A DNA stretch of 64,000 nucleotides from Photobacterium malacitanum (GCF_900185615.1 NZ_FYAK01000002.1:186001-250000), one strand, 5' to 3'. Numbered from the stretch's first letter, positions 37,149 through 47,062 are shown. Notes: generated by a model from the sequence alone, not told the origin. Translations and numbers: made by a program.

Positions 37149-37349
37149 CGGAGAAAGTCCATGTAAACCGCAGAAGTAGATATAAAAATTGTGCGCATTG
37201 TCTGTTTATTCAGTAGCTTAGTCAATCTAACAATCTGTATTTATGGTGTCGAGATCACGTGATTTGAGTGTTAATTCTGCGATGCTCGATCCCTAAGCAA
37301 TCGATTACAACAAATTAAGCTCGTATATTTGTTGTAATACGAGTGAGGG

Positions 37350-38021
37350 TTAGTGCTGAGAAGTTTTTGATATCGGTCTAGCAGGGGATAGGATATTTTT
37401 TTTAGTAAGCCAGGTTGTTAGTTTTTGTTTACGGCAATAGAGTAAAAAGAGACAAATAAACAGGTAAAAAGTAGGTTCAACAAGGCCTGATTTAACCGAC
37501 CAATAGTAATGAATTGGGCTTAATAACAATGCAAGATAAACCCAATTATGCAGTTTTTGCCAAGATTTACCTAAACGGCGTTGTGCTGATTTTGGGGATG
37601 TTAACGCAAGCAATAACAGAATAATCCAGCTTACCGCACCAATCGCAAGATAAGGACGTTGAATAATTTCACTGCCTAATAGTGCCCAATCAAAATTAAG
37701 GTCGAGCGCAAGATAGGCGCCAAGGTGCAATACAACCCAGAAGAATGTGTATAGCCCGAGTAATCGTCTGAGGCGAATTAAGCCGCCTTGCTTATATCGT
37801 TTCGCCAGTGGTGATAATAGCAAGGTCAGAATTAGCGTATTTAACCCTGCTTTGCCTGTGAAATGTTCAATACCTTTGATGGGATCTGCACCAAAGCCAC
37901 CGTTAAGTGTGTTATAAACCAACAGCGCAACAAACAATAATGAAATCGTATGAATAACGATTTTAATTATCAAAATATGTGTAGGCGTAAGACGGTATGA
38001 TTGAATATTTCGAGTGAGCAT
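37350..38021 (-). CDS. msrQ: MsrQ, heme membrane subunit of MsrPQ
   Basis: 223 residues, six membrane helices with conserved His residues for heme in HLGAYLAL, HNWVYLALLLSP and SPIHYYW. MsrQ passes electrons to MsrP, which repairs oxidised methionine in periplasmic proteins. The start codon shares one base with the msrP stop (TAATG), so translation is coupled. Confidence 0.93.
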   Translation of the reverse strand: MLTRNIQSYRLTPTHILIIKIVIHTISLLFVALLVYNTLNGGFGADPIKGIEHFTGKAGLNTLILTLLLSPLAKRYKQGGLIRLRRLLGLYTFFWVVLHLGAYLALDLNFDWALLGSEIIQRPYLAIGAVSWIILLLLALTSPKSAQRRLGKSWQKLHNWVYLALLLSPIHYYWSVKSGLVEPTFYLFICLFLLYCRKQKLTTWLTKKNILSPARPISKTSQH

Positions 38022-39034
38022 TAATAGTTCCTTTTTAAGTCCATGCCTTGGTATAGTGAAGCCACTTCTTCTGCATAACCATTAAACATCAGTGTTGGTT
38101 GACGGCGACTACTAAAGATATTGCCTTGACCGATAAAGCGTTCGCTTGCTTGGCTCCAGCGAGGATGATCAACGTTGGGATTAACATTGGCATAAAACCC
38201 ATATTCACTTGCAGCAAGACGGTTCCATGTTGTTGGAGGTTGTTGATCAGTTAAGTGAATTCGTACAATCGATTTAATACTTTTGAAACCGTATTTCCAA
38301 GGCACAACCAAGCGTAACGGTGCACCGTTTTGCGGGGCTAATGTTTTGCCATATAGGCCTACTGAGATCATTGTCAGTGGATGCATTGCCTCATCAATAC
38401 GTAGACCTTCTACATAAGGGTATTCTATTCCACCGCCAAGACGTGATGACGCTTGGCCTGGCATCTGTTTAGGATCGTATAGGGTTTCAAAAGCAACATA
38501 TTTTGCTCGTTGCTGCGGATCTGCTTTTTTAATGATGTCGCGTAAACTAAAACCGATCCATGGAATATTCATTGACCAGGCTTCAACACAGCGGAGACGA
38601 TATATACGTTCTTCTAAGGTAAATTGATTAAATAAGTCATCGTAATCAAGGCTAAATGGCTTATTTACCATCCCATCAATAGTGACCTTCCATGGATCAG
38701 TGATAAACTTCTCTGCCCGTATAGCAGGGGATGATTTATCAGTACCAAATTCGTAAAAATTATTGTAGTGAAGTATTTTATCTTCAGGTGTCAGCGACAA
38801 TGTTGAGTTAGAGAGTGATGACGGTGATCCGCTAAGTTGGCGACGATGATCAACAGCTTGTTCTTCTGGCGATGAGATAAAATCAAATAAGCCAGCATGG
38901 GCATTAGTTGATAGCGGCAAGCCAACAGCGGCAATACCTAATTTCTTCAAAATATCTCGGCGTTGGTGATACACCGATTCTGGAGTCGCTTGGTTTTCTG
39001 ATAATGACCAACGAGGACGTATTTTTATTTGCAT
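38021..39034 (-). CDS. msrP: MsrP, periplasmic molybdopterin methionine-sulfoxide reductase
   Basis: 337 residues with a Tat signal ([10 protein letters not shown], residues 24-33; cleavage after AHA). Molybdenum ligand is Cys149 in [10 protein letters not shown]. Other YedY-family stretches are [24 protein letters not shown] and [20 protein letters not shown]. It reduces methionine sulfoxide in the periplasm. First gene of the msrPQ operon. Confidence 0.95.
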   Translation of the reverse strand: MQIKIRPRWSLSENQATPESVYHQRRDILKKLGIAAVGLPLSTNAHAGLFDFISSPEEQAVDHRRQLSGSPSSLSNSTLSLTPEDKILHYNNFYEFGTDKSSPAIRAEKFITDPWKVTIDGMVNKPFSLDYDDLFNQFTLEERIYRLRCVEAWSMNIPWIGFSLRDIIKKADPQQRAKYVAFETLYDPKQMPGQASSRLGGGIEYPYVEGLRIDEAMHPLTMISVGLYGKTLAPQNGAPLRLVVPWKYGFKSIKSIVRIHLTDQQPPTTWNRLAASEYGFYANVNPNVDHPRWSQASERFIGQGNIFSSRRQPTLMFNGYAEEVASLYQGMDLKRNY

Positions 39035-39224
39035 AAGGTGCCTATTGCGATATTTAAATCAATAATAACGACTACTAAAGTAGACCGTAAGTTGATGATA
39101 AAAATTTCAATCGTTGATAATGTTTATTTGTTTTTTATTAATATACTTATAAAACAATAGATTAAATGGTATTTTGTGCCAGTGTAAATAGGTTTAAGTT
39201 TTAATTTTAAAGGTAATCGTTCAC

Positions 39225-39710
39225 ATGAATGCAATGAATCAATTTAATGCCGATATTGAATTACAGCATATTTACCTCGAAGTGTATTCTGAGCGTTATA
39301 GCCATTTACGGACATTTTTAGAGGCTTATTATTGTTATCAACATGGGTTGGTGACTCAACAAGGAAAACCCGATTGGATACAAATTTTTAATGTGGGTAA
39401 ACGAACAGTTGCTGCTGCGCATATTCAGGAACGAAAATTGCTTGTTAGAGAGATGATGATGCCATTATCAGTGATTATAGGGCATTTCAAAACACTAGTA
39501 CGCGATGATGAAGCGACGATCGAAAGCATTAAAGCTATTATTGATGATCATCTTGAATATGTCATCATGACACGGGATGAACACCATGCATTAATAAAAG
39601 CAGGGGTGAAAGAGACGATGCCAGCAAGTTATTATCAACCATTACATAACGATTACCGTCGTGTTAATACACGCTTTGATGCGGCTGGAATCACATTATT
39701 GATGTCGTAA
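39225..39710 (+). CDS. Hypothetical protein
   Basis: Not recognised. 161 residues, helical and soluble, rich in His, Tyr and acidic residues (IYLEVYSERYSHLRTFLEAY, DDHLEYVIMTRDEHHAL). No Cys pairs beyond one Cys. It lies 90 bases before the desaturase gene with no terminator between, so the two could be cotranscribed. Confidence 0.6.
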   Translation: MNAMNQFNADIELQHIYLEVYSERYSHLRTFLEAYYCYQHGLVTQQGKPDWIQIFNVGKRTVAAAHIQERKLLVREMMMPLSVIIGHFKTLVRDDEATIESIKAIIDDHLEYVIMTRDEHHALIKAGVKETMPASYYQPLHNDYRRVNTRFDAAGITLLMS

Positions 39711-39799
39711 TAACAGTTTATATTGCTGGTTGGTTGAATCACCTTAAGTGCTCAGTATAATCTAGCTTACATGTGTACGCTGAAATAAGGTGAAAAAGG

Positions 39800-40933
39800 A
39801 TGATACCTCAACAGCAAAAACCGCCAATTATTTGGTTGAACGTGGCTCTATTTACACTGACATTTGCCATTGCAGTTATCGGTGTTCCACTCTACCTCTA
39901 TTTTTATCACCTTGATGTTGCGCTTATCGCAATGACAGTCGTGGCATTTTGCTACTGCGGGATGTCAATTACTGCGGGTTATCATCGTTTATGGGCGCAT
40001 CAAAGCTATCAAGCAAACCGCTTTTTGCGACTGGTATTTGCCCTTGGTGGCGCATTTGCGTTGCAAAATAGTATTCTACATTGGTGTTCTGATCATCGTG
40101 TACACCATCGCCATGTAGATCATAATCTTAAAGATCCCTATTCAGCTAAAATGGGATTCTTTTACAGTCATATTGGCTGGATGCTACGACACTATCAAGC
40201 CAGTCGTTATCACGATTATTCAAATTGTTCTGATTTACAAAATGATCCTATTGTTGTTTGGCAGCATAAATATTACTTCTTACTAGCGGCAATGATGAAT
40301 ATTGGTATTCCTGTCATTATCGGATTACTACTTGGTAATGTTTTGGGAGCATTATTGTTTATTGGCGTATTACGACTGGTGTTAAGCCATCATACGACAT
40401 TTTTTATTAACTCGTTAGCGCATAAATGGGGAACTCAACCTTACACTGACAGAAATACAGCCCGTGATAATGGTGTAATTGCATGGCTAACATTTGGTGA
40501 GGGGTATCATAATTATCATCATATTTTTGAGAATGATTATCGTAATGGTATTCGCTGGTGGCAGTTTGATCCAACGAAATGGCTGATCAAGAGTTGCTCA
40601 TGGTTAGGGTGGACGACAAATCTAAAAGTTACTTCTGCCGATAGAATTGAGAAAACACGCGCGAAAATGGAATTTATGCGGTTGCAATATCAATTTAAAA
40701 CATTGCCAAATAACAGTGCGCGTTTATTGCAATTACAATACGAGTATGAAGCCCTGATCAGTAAAATTTCTGATTATTATCAAGTGAAGAAACGCTTGAT
40801 CGATTTGCAGCAACAGAAATTGGCCAATGATTATGAGAATTTTGAATTTATGCAACAATATGAATCGATTAAACAGAAATTAAACCAACAACGTCGTGAT
40901 TGGAAATATTTAGTACAACAATATACCGTTTAA
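39800..40933 (+). CDS. Acyl-CoA delta-9 desaturase-type fatty acid desaturase
   Basis: 377 residues. Three His boxes are intact: HRLWAH (62-67), HRVHH (99-103) and HNYHH (about 240), with four membrane helices. The diiron site uses O2 to insert a cis double bond, which helps keep membranes fluid in cold water. After the desaturase domain (about 1-285) comes an unusual tail of about 90 residues that is charged and looks like a coiled coil. AAAGG precedes the ATG. Confidence 0.92.
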   Translation: MIPQQQKPPIIWLNVALFTLTFAIAVIGVPLYLYFYHLDVALIAMTVVAFCYCGMSITAGYHRLWAHQSYQANRFLRLVFALGGAFALQNSILHWCSDHRVHHRHVDHNLKDPYSAKMGFFYSHIGWMLRHYQASRYHDYSNCSDLQNDPIVVWQHKYYFLLAAMMNIGIPVIIGLLLGNVLGALLFIGVLRLVLSHHTTFFINSLAHKWGTQPYTDRNTARDNGVIAWLTFGEGYHNYHHIFENDYRNGIRWWQFDPTKWLIKSCSWLGWTTNLKVTSADRIEKTRAKMEFMRLQYQFKTLPNNSARLLQLQYEYEALISKISDYYQVKKRLIDLQQQKLANDYENFEFMQQYESIKQKLNQQRRDWKYLVQQYTV

Positions 40934-40951
40934 TATTAAATAATCGTTATT

Positions 40952-40990
40952 GAGCTGTTAGGTCTTACCAAGATTTAACAGCTCTTTTTT
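40952..40990 (+). terminator. Intrinsic terminator of the desaturase gene
   Basis: 9-base stem (40952-40960 with 40976-40984) followed by TTTTTT. Confidence 0.85.
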
Positions 40991-41224
40991 ATTAATGGTT
41001 ATAATTATATAGCGTCATCATGCTGTTAGTTAGCATGTTGCTATTTATATTATTGTAGATTTACTGTTAGCGATAAGCTAGTAGATTAAAATGATATCAA
41101 GTAGTATGGCAGTAAAGCTTAAAAGCACATGTAATAATTAAATATAGTTATAGTGTGCATAATTAATTATAGCGTTTTACATCCATGATTATATGTTTGT
41201 AAAACCTTAACCGGAGATATTGTC

Positions 41225-42130
41225 GTGTACCGCGCATTACTTTTGTCACTCACATGTTTAGCCTCATCCGCAGCGCATGCAATTGAATATAAACTACCTA
41301 GCGATGGTAGTAACATCGTTGGTACAACCGAATATTACGAAGTAAAACAAGGTGATAGTCTTTCTGATATTGCAAATAAATATAACGTTGGTTTTCTTGG
41401 TATGATGGCTGCCAATAAAGGCGTAGATCCATTTTTACCTCAGCCAGGAAAGCTATTACAAATACCGACTCAAGTTATACTGCCAGATGTCGCCCACAAA
41501 GGTATTGTGGTAAATCTTGCTGAGTTACGTCTTTACTATTTCCCTAAAAACGATGCTTCTATTGTTTATGTTTTTCCTATTGGTATTGGTCGAGTGGGTC
41601 GTGAAACACCCAATATGACGACAACCATTAATGAAAAAGTAAAAAATCCAACCTGGACACCACCGGCATCAATTCGTAAAGAGCATGCAGCAAAAGGTGA
41701 CATTTTACCTGCTGTTGTGCCTGCAGGCCCTGATAACCCATTGGGTGACTATAAAATGCGACTTGCTTATGGTCATGGCGAATACCTTATTCATGGTACC
41801 AATAAAGACTTTGGTATCGGTATGCGTGTTAGTGGGGGGTGTATTCGTATGAACCCTTGGGATGTTGAATGGTTGTTCCCACAAGTTCCTCTTGGTACGC
41901 AAGTTCAAATAATTAATCAACCCGTAAAAACATCCCGTGCTGCAGATGGTGAGTTGATAGTTGAAGTGCATGCGCCATTATCAAAAGATGAATCTCAAGT
42001 TGGTGTTAAGCAAAGTGTAGAAGCGCCAAAAGCATTATTGGATGATGTGGAAGGTGACGCTAAGGCAACACAACGGCTTAATGCTGAATTAGATAAGCAA
42101 TCAGGGCTGCCTGTTATTTTAAAATCATAG
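41225..42130 (+). CDS. L,D-transpeptidase (ErfK/YbiS type) with LysM
   Basis: 301 residues from a GTG (CGGAGA upstream). Signal peptide about 1-19, LysM domain about 36-82, YkuD domain about 92-230 with His190 in YLIHGT and nucleophile Cys206 in VSGGCIRM. In E. coli the ErfK/YbiS/YcfS group links the C-terminal Lys of Braun lipoprotein to peptidoglycan. An Lpp-like lipoprotein with C-terminal Lys is the convergent neighbour 277 bases away. Confidence 0.93.
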   Translation: MYRALLLSLTCLASSAAHAIEYKLPSDGSNIVGTTEYYEVKQGDSLSDIANKYNVGFLGMMAANKGVDPFLPQPGKLLQIPTQVILPDVAHKGIVVNLAELRLYYFPKNDASIVYVFPIGIGRVGRETPNMTTTINEKVKNPTWTPPASIRKEHAAKGDILPAVVPAGPDNPLGDYKMRLAYGHGEYLIHGTNKDFGIGMRVSGGCIRMNPWDVEWLFPQVPLGTQVQIINQPVKTSRAADGELIVEVHAPLSKDESQVGVKQSVEAPKALLDDVEGDAKATQRLNAELDKQSGLPVILKS

Positions 42131-42160
42131 TAAAGCATTCGATTTTAACTCTAATTACAA

Positions 42161-42187
42161 ACGAGATATAACTATCTCGTTTTTTTA
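42161..42187 (+). terminator. Intrinsic terminator of the L,D-transpeptidase gene
   Basis: 8-base stem (42161-42168 with 42173-42180), 4-base loop, seven T. Confidence 0.92.
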
Positions 42188-42359
42188 TATTTGTATTTAG
42201 CGTTATCATAAAATGTTAATAATTATAATAATAGTGTATTACTCGCGAAGATGTAATTGTGAATTGTCGTTGTGTATTATTGGGATATAAAGGGTAGATG
42301 TTTAATAGTAGGAGTTTAAATTAAAGCGGTCATTAAAAAGTAAATAACGATAAATAAAA

Positions 42360-42381
42360 AGAGACGGCCTGAGCCATCTCT
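42360..42381 (-). terminator. Terminator of the Lpp-like gene
   Basis: 9-base stem (42360-42368 with 42373-42381, one G-U) then T-rich DNA on the minus strand. Confidence 0.85.
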
Positions 42382-42407
42382 TTAGATATTTTACGACTAA
42401 ATATAGA

Positions 42408-42671
42408 TTACTTAGTGTATGAACCAGCAATGTTATCAATACGCTTATTAGCACGCATTGCTTCTTGGTATGCTGCGTCAGATGCTGCGCGAGAGTCATT
42501 TACTGCGCCTACGATTTGGTCTTGTTGACCTTGTAGTGCACTAACTTGCTCAGACAATGTGTCAACTTTGTTAGTTAGTTGCTGCATTTGACTTACTTCA
42601 TCAGAGCTAGAACAACCTACAAGTGAAGCACTTAGTAAAACACCAGCTAAGATAGATACAGTACGTTTCAT
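42408..42671 (-). CDS. lpp: Lpp-like major outer-membrane lipoprotein
   Basis: 87 residues. Lipobox LVGC (Cys20), then a heptad-repeat helix (MQQLTNKVDTLSEQVSALQ...) that would form a trimeric coiled coil, and an Ala-rich stretch ending GSYTK. The last residue is Lys87, the position that L,D-transpeptidases attach to peptidoglycan. It should staple the outer membrane to the wall. Strong terminator after it; probably highly expressed. Confidence 0.9.
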   Translation of the reverse strand: MKRTVSILAGVLLSASLVGCSSSDEVSQMQQLTNKVDTLSEQVSALQGQQDQIVGAVNDSRAASDAAYQEAMRANKRIDNIAGSYTK

Positions 42672-43106
42672 TTTTATATAATCTCCATATTGATTTAGCC
42701 ACTACAACTGTTGAATAAAGTTTGAGTTGGCAAATTCATTATGGCATAACTTATTATAATTGCTCATTAAATTTTTTTGGATAACAAAAAAAAATCTGAT
42801 TAATATCTCGTTTTCGAATAAAAAAACTACATATTTAACCATTTTTTTGCATTGATATTTAATTTGAAAGGAGCATAAACCCGCTTAATATAAGGACTTA
42901 TAAGTAATTTCTTGTTTTTAGTAATAGATAAAGTCAGAGTAATGTAAAATTTTGCCAATACTCAAATAAATAACATATTTGGTTAAAAAACACACAAAAA
43001 AACGATAGTGAAAATGTTTGATAACTTATTACTAATAGTAAAGAAAAACACAACTGTTAATTATTAAATGGTATTAATATGCGTCACGTATAATATGTTT
43101 ATTTAG
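42672..43106. other. AT-rich upstream region of lpp
   Basis: 435 bases of very AT-rich DNA with many A and T runs. The lpp promoter must be here (a TATAAT-like match on the minus strand lies near 42751-42758). No ORF or hairpin stands out. Confidence 0.5.
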
Positions 43107-43724
43107 TTATTGGCTGTTATCTATTATTCCGTTGTTCGTCATCTCGGCTGTTATTGTGGGTATTGTGGCAATTAATTGAGAAGGGTTAGCTAAGTGAGGC
43201 AGCTTTTTAATTAGATCACCATTTGGTTTTAAAAAATAAAAATAAGAGTTGTGATCTATAACGTATTTTATTTTTGAATTTTCTAAGGTGTTTTTAATAT
43301 AAAGTACACCATATGTATCAGCTAAAGCTTTAATTTGTTGCTCTGTTCCGGTTGCTCCGGTAATTGTATTATCAAAATGAGCTGCATATTGAGCACTTAT
43401 CATGGCGGTATCACGGTTTGGATCAAGTGAGATAAAAACAGGCCATAATTGATCTCGCTGTTGTTGCGGAAGCGCTTTTAAAGCCGCAGCTAATACCGCT
43501 AATGATGTCGGGCATACATCAGGACATTGCGTGTAACCAAAATAGACTAAACGTATACGTTTATCCTCAGGGTTAAATAAATCGATAGCTTCTGTACCTG
43601 ATTCTAAAAAATTCATGGGATAATAAGGTTCACGAGCTACATCAGGATCGTTACTGTCCATCATGAAACTGGTAAATAGTCCTGCAACTAAAGCAAGAGC
43701 AAGAATAATCCATTGGTATTTCAT
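43107..43724 (-). CDS. SCO1/SenC-type copper chaperone
   Basis: 205 residues with an N-terminal membrane anchor (about 5-22) and a thioredoxin fold. Copper ligands are Cys67 and Cys71 in CPDVC plus the His of VIDHNSYF. SCO proteins load CuA of cytochrome oxidase or act as thiol reductases. No oxidase genes are next to it. Confidence 0.92.
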   Translation of the reverse strand: MKYQWIILALALVAGLFTSFMMDSNDPDVAREPYYPMNFLESGTEAIDLFNPEDKRIRLVYFGYTQCPDVCPTSLAVLAAALKALPQQQRDQLWPVFISLDPNRDTAMISAQYAAHFDNTITGATGTEQQIKALADTYGVLYIKNTLENSKIKYVIDHNSYFYFLKPNGDLIKKLPHLANPSQLIATIPTITAEMTNNGIIDNSQ

Positions 43725-43853
43725 TTATTCATCCTTATATATTCCCTAATCATTTCGTTGGGATAAGCTAATTATGAATAGAGATGTCTATAAAAGGTAG
43801 GCGTGAAGTAAATTTTTGTGATGTCGCTACATTGATAGTAAAAAACAACAAAA

Positions 43854-43876
43854 AAAGCAGCCACGAAGGCTGCTTT
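43854..43876 (-). terminator. Terminator of the DUF368 gene
   Basis: 9-base stem (43854-43862 with 43868-43876) with T-run on the minus strand. Confidence 0.85.
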
Positions 43877-43898
43877 AATAGGTAGTTTTAAAGGAAAA

Positions 43899-44819
43899 TT
43901 AGTCGTTGTTACGTTCAGCGTATTTTTCAAGACCCCATACCACAGCAAGGCCTAAAATCATCGCAAAGATGGCATAGCCTAATAACGCAGGATGGCCTGT
44001 AACATGCTCATAGTTTAATGGTGAAAGATTATGTTCAATAAGTGGTACTTGCTCACCATGTGAGTTTGTACGCCATGAAATAACTTCTTTCCAAGGCCAA
44101 ATTTTGCTTAAAGTACCGATCATTAAGCCCGTGAGGAAAGTAAGCGCAATATCACGGTAGCTACGTAATACCCATGATAAAACATGAGAAAATGTTAACA
44201 GACCTAGCACACAACCAATAGCAAAAGTACCCAGAGTTACGATATCAACTGATTTTGCTGCTGCTAGAATAGGTGCGTACATACCAAGTAGTAGTAAAAT
44301 AAAACTACCAGAAATGCCCGGAAGAATCATTGCACAAATCGCAATCGCACCAGCAATAAGAAGATTTAATGGTGTTGGATCCATTGCCACAGGGTGAAGT
44401 ACAGTAATGCCGTAAGCAAAGCCAACACCGATTGCAACAGAAATTATGCGCCCAATATTCCAATTTTCGACTTGTTTAAACATGTGAATCACAGAAATTA
44501 TGATTAAACCAAAGAAGAACGACCACAATGGGATTGGGTGAGTATGTAGCATCCAAGTGATAAATTTAGCGAGGGTAAATATACTCGTTAAAATACCACC
44601 AAATAGACAGATTAAAAATGTGCCATTAATGTGCTCAAAGGCAGCCTTAATACCACCTTTGCGGATCACCCCAATTAAGCTCGGGTTGATTCGACGAATA
44701 CTTTCAAGCAACGTATCGTAAATGCCAGTAATGAAGGCGATAGTGCCGCCTGACACTCCAGGAACAACATCAGCTGCGCCCATTGCCATGCCTTTTAAGA
44801 AGGTTGATATTTTACTCAT
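43899..44819 (-). CDS. DUF368 family polyprenyl-phosphate transporter (PopT-like)
   Basis: 306 residues, about 8 membrane helices. The twice-used P-G-x-S-G motifs (VVPGVSGGTIAFI near the start and ILPGISGSFILLLLGMY in the middle) define the family. DUF368 proteins have been shown to return undecaprenyl phosphate across the inner membrane, and in Vibrio cholerae matter at high pH. A role in recycling the lipid carrier for cell-wall synthesis follows. Confidence 0.9.
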   Translation of the reverse strand: MSKISTFLKGMAMGAADVVPGVSGGTIAFITGIYDTLLESIRRINPSLIGVIRKGGIKAAFEHINGTFLICLFGGILTSIFTLAKFITWMLHTHPIPLWSFFFGLIIISVIHMFKQVENWNIGRIISVAIGVGFAYGITVLHPVAMDPTPLNLLIAGAIAICAMILPGISGSFILLLLGMYAPILAAAKSVDIVTLGTFAIGCVLGLLTFSHVLSWVLRSYRDIALTFLTGLMIGTLSKIWPWKEVISWRTNSHGEQVPLIEHNLSPLNYEHVTGHPALLGYAIFAMILGLAVVWGLEKYAERNND

Positions 44820-45019
44820 TGGATTCCGTAACTGTGATAGCTGAATAATTTAGGTTGAGCATTATACAGCGAACGATTAAAAACCACTATAAAATCATAA
44901 GTATAGTATTTACTTATGACTGGTAATAGAAACATACGAATAGTGGATGGTCTGTAATACATTATGGTGCCATAACGTATAAACGAGGGTGTTTTATTTA
45001 TGTCAGATTAGTGTGCTAG

Positions 45020-45706
45020 TTAATCTTCGGTTAAGGTTGTTTGTAACATCGACTCTGCCAATAAGACAAAGCGTTGGCAAGGTTGTGGTTCAAAATCCAC
45101 TGTAAACGCAGATGTAGCGATAATATCTAATAATTTATCTTCAGCTCGTTGCTTTATTAACAGTCTGTGCTCGGTATTGAAGTAATGAAAGATTGGTGAA
45201 ACTAACGCGTTATCTATTTGCTGTAATGCGTAATAGCATTGATTAATCGCTATATTATTCGTAATCAAGGTGATCGCAGTTATGGATGGTATACGATCTT
45301 CTTGATAATAACTCGCAGCTAATCTATCCCAATGCGCAGCTGCTAATATGCCCATCGCAACATATTCAGGGCGTTGGTATTGAAAGAGTAAGCGTCGTTC
45401 ATAGTCATCCCTGATATTGTTATTATTAATATCAATACCGATATCATCATTAGAGGTTGGTAGTACGACTAAATGTGAAGGGGGGTCAAAAGGACGAGGA
45501 ACCTGACTACTACTGACGTTTGCTAATGCTAAAATTTTTAATGCATGATACTCATTAAGAGGGAGATCAACCGTTTGCTGAGTTATAGGGGCTGGTGATA
45601 ATTTAATGACAGCTTTTGTCGGTGAGGCGGTAGCCTGCGCCATTATTAAAATCATTGTAATAATAACCAAACAACCTAAAAAGTGGCGTGAAAAAAGTAA
45701 ATGCAT
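45020..45706 (-). CDS. Hypothetical exported protein with EF-hand-like loop
   Basis: 228 residues. Signal peptide about 1-27. A calcium-loop-like stretch GIDINNNNIRDDYERR (about residue 92-107) resembles EF-hand or thrombospondin type 3 loops. The rest is helical with no known motif. Function unknown; calcium binding is inferred from the loop only. Confidence 0.68.
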   Translation of the reverse strand: MHLLFSRHFLGCLVIITMILIMAQATASPTKAVIKLSPAPITQQTVDLPLNEYHALKILALANVSSSQVPRPFDPPSHLVVLPTSNDDIGIDINNNNIRDDYERRLLFQYQRPEYVAMGILAAAHWDRLAASYYQEDRIPSITAITLITNNIAINQCYYALQQIDNALVSPIFHYFNTEHRLLIKQRAEDKLLDIIATSAFTVDFEPQPCQRFVLLAESMLQTTLTED

Positions 45707-46055
45707 ATTATTTATAAGACGAACAATAGATTTTTAAGTATCTGAATTATTGATATAAATTACAATTTTATTCAGTCATAATGTGACAAGCATTAAATTA
45801 CTGTGTCGATGCAGCGGTTACATAACAGCGTTAACAAACTATGGCTCATAATATTTAGCAATAGATCCATCAATCTATTGGTTGAATATCTATATCATAT
45901 TCAACATTCAGCAGTATGTTGTTCAGCTAATATTTAGTATTGATAGTTATACTATTGTCATAGAAACAAAGACTTATTCCCTCAGACTTATTATAAAAGC
46001 AGATGGTATTTATTAACTGCAATAAGTTACAGTGTAGCTGAATCAGTGGTGTAAT
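45707..46055. other. Leader region with abutting hairpins
   Basis: 349 bases. Two inverted repeats lie side by side: 8-base arms at 45859-45866/45873-45880 and 9-base arms at 45881-45889/45897-45905. They precede a short peptide ORF and its terminator, so this could be a regulated leader or a small RNA. No other gene is seen. Confidence 0.45.
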
Positions 46056-46142
46056 ATGCCAAAACATATCTTTGAATTATTGTTGGCAGTAGGGGCGATA
46101 GTACTTGCTGTCAGTATATTTATGCTCACCGTTATTCATTAG
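46056..46142 (+). CDS. 28-residue membrane peptide
   Basis: ATG at 46056 with a GGTG site 4 bases upstream. The ORF starts MPKHIFELLLAVGAI and is hydrophobic to its end at VIH, enough for one membrane pass. A strong intrinsic terminator begins 7 bases after the stop, which supports a short dedicated transcript. No family recognised. Confidence 0.6.
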   Translation: MPKHIFELLLAVGAIVLAVSIFMLTVIH

Positions 46143-46148
46143 TTTCTG

Positions 46149-46187
46149 AAACCACTATAAGTAGATAATGCTTATAGTGGTTTTTTT
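46149..46187 (+). terminator. Strong intrinsic terminator after the 28-residue ORF
   Basis: 13-base stem (46149-46161 with 46171-46183), 9-base loop, seven T. Confidence 0.92.
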
Positions 46188-46544
46188 ATATTTGAAAAAT
46201 AAATTTTGATAATGGCTTAATTCCCGATCAAATAGTGACTACTCGGGATAGTTAGCGGGTGTTGGCTATATAAAAACGCTTATTATGGCTACTTTTCAGG
46301 ATTAATTGCTATAAAGCATGTTTTTTACAGGCAATGAGATTTGTTGTTATTAACTGGTTTATCACTCGATTTGTTAACTATACTTATTTAATAACAATGC
46401 ATTAGGCTGTTATAGATACAAAACATATATTCTGTTTCATAAGTGGAATCTTTTACTCCATATATACAAAATGGTATTTAGATGACAAAATACCTTCAGA
46501 GACTACATTTAGGCATATTGTAGATAGTACAAGAGAGGATAAAT
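46188..46544. other. Intergenic region
   Basis: 357 AT-rich bases upstream of the membrane gene at 46545; a promoter is expected but nothing distinct is seen. Confidence 0.4.
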
Positions 46545-46964
46545 ATGATATTTGGGTTGATTATGTTGTTATCCGTAGTAGCAGGTATACTGTCAGGTGA
46601 GCATTTTCATTCATTTATGGCAGGTTTTGGCATTGCAGCAGTCGCAATAGGAACAGCTTATTGGTTGGCTTTCCGTACAACGCGTTATCCACAACTTGCA
46701 CTATTGATGCTGCTTGTTGCTATGATGGCGAAATTAGCGATTACTGTTACAGGTGTTGTGTGGGTGGTTAAGGCTGGCGTACTCAGTTCACCGTTTGTGT
46801 TCTCATTGTCTTATTTATTCTTCTCTATTGTTGTGAGCTATGCTTACTTTAAATTACGTGAATATCAGATGTCTGTAGTAGAAAAACGTAATACCATTGT
46901 TTTTTCGTCAGTTAAAAAGCCGTCATCAACAGTCGTTTCAACAGTGATGACCGCGAAGATTTAA
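46545..46964 (+). CDS. Small membrane protein, weakly AtpI-like
   Basis: 139 residues, four hydrophobic segments (about 1-17, 24-43, 49-77, 81-105), then a polar Ser/Thr/Val/Lys-rich tail. Helix spacing, the FxTTRYPQL loop and the long third helix recall AtpI-type proteins, but the match is too weak to name it. GAGAGGA is upstream of the ATG. Confidence 0.6.
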   Translation: MIFGLIMLLSVVAGILSGEHFHSFMAGFGIAAVAIGTAYWLAFRTTRYPQLALLMLLVAMMAKLAITVTGVVWVVKAGVLSSPFVFSLSYLFFSIVVSYAYFKLREYQMSVVEKRNTIVFSSVKKPSSTVVSTVMTAKI

Positions 46965-46994
46965 AGACTGATAACATAAACGTGAAAGAATATT

Positions 46995-47032
46995 AAAAAG
47001 GCTGCCGCTCATTTGAGTAGCAGCCTTTTTTA
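46995..47032 (+). terminator. Bidirectional terminator
   Basis: 11-base stem (46995-47005 with 47020-47030) and T-runs on both sides, between convergent genes. Confidence 0.9.
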
Positions 47033-47062
47033 ATGCGTCTAATATTAGAATGTTAACCTAAA

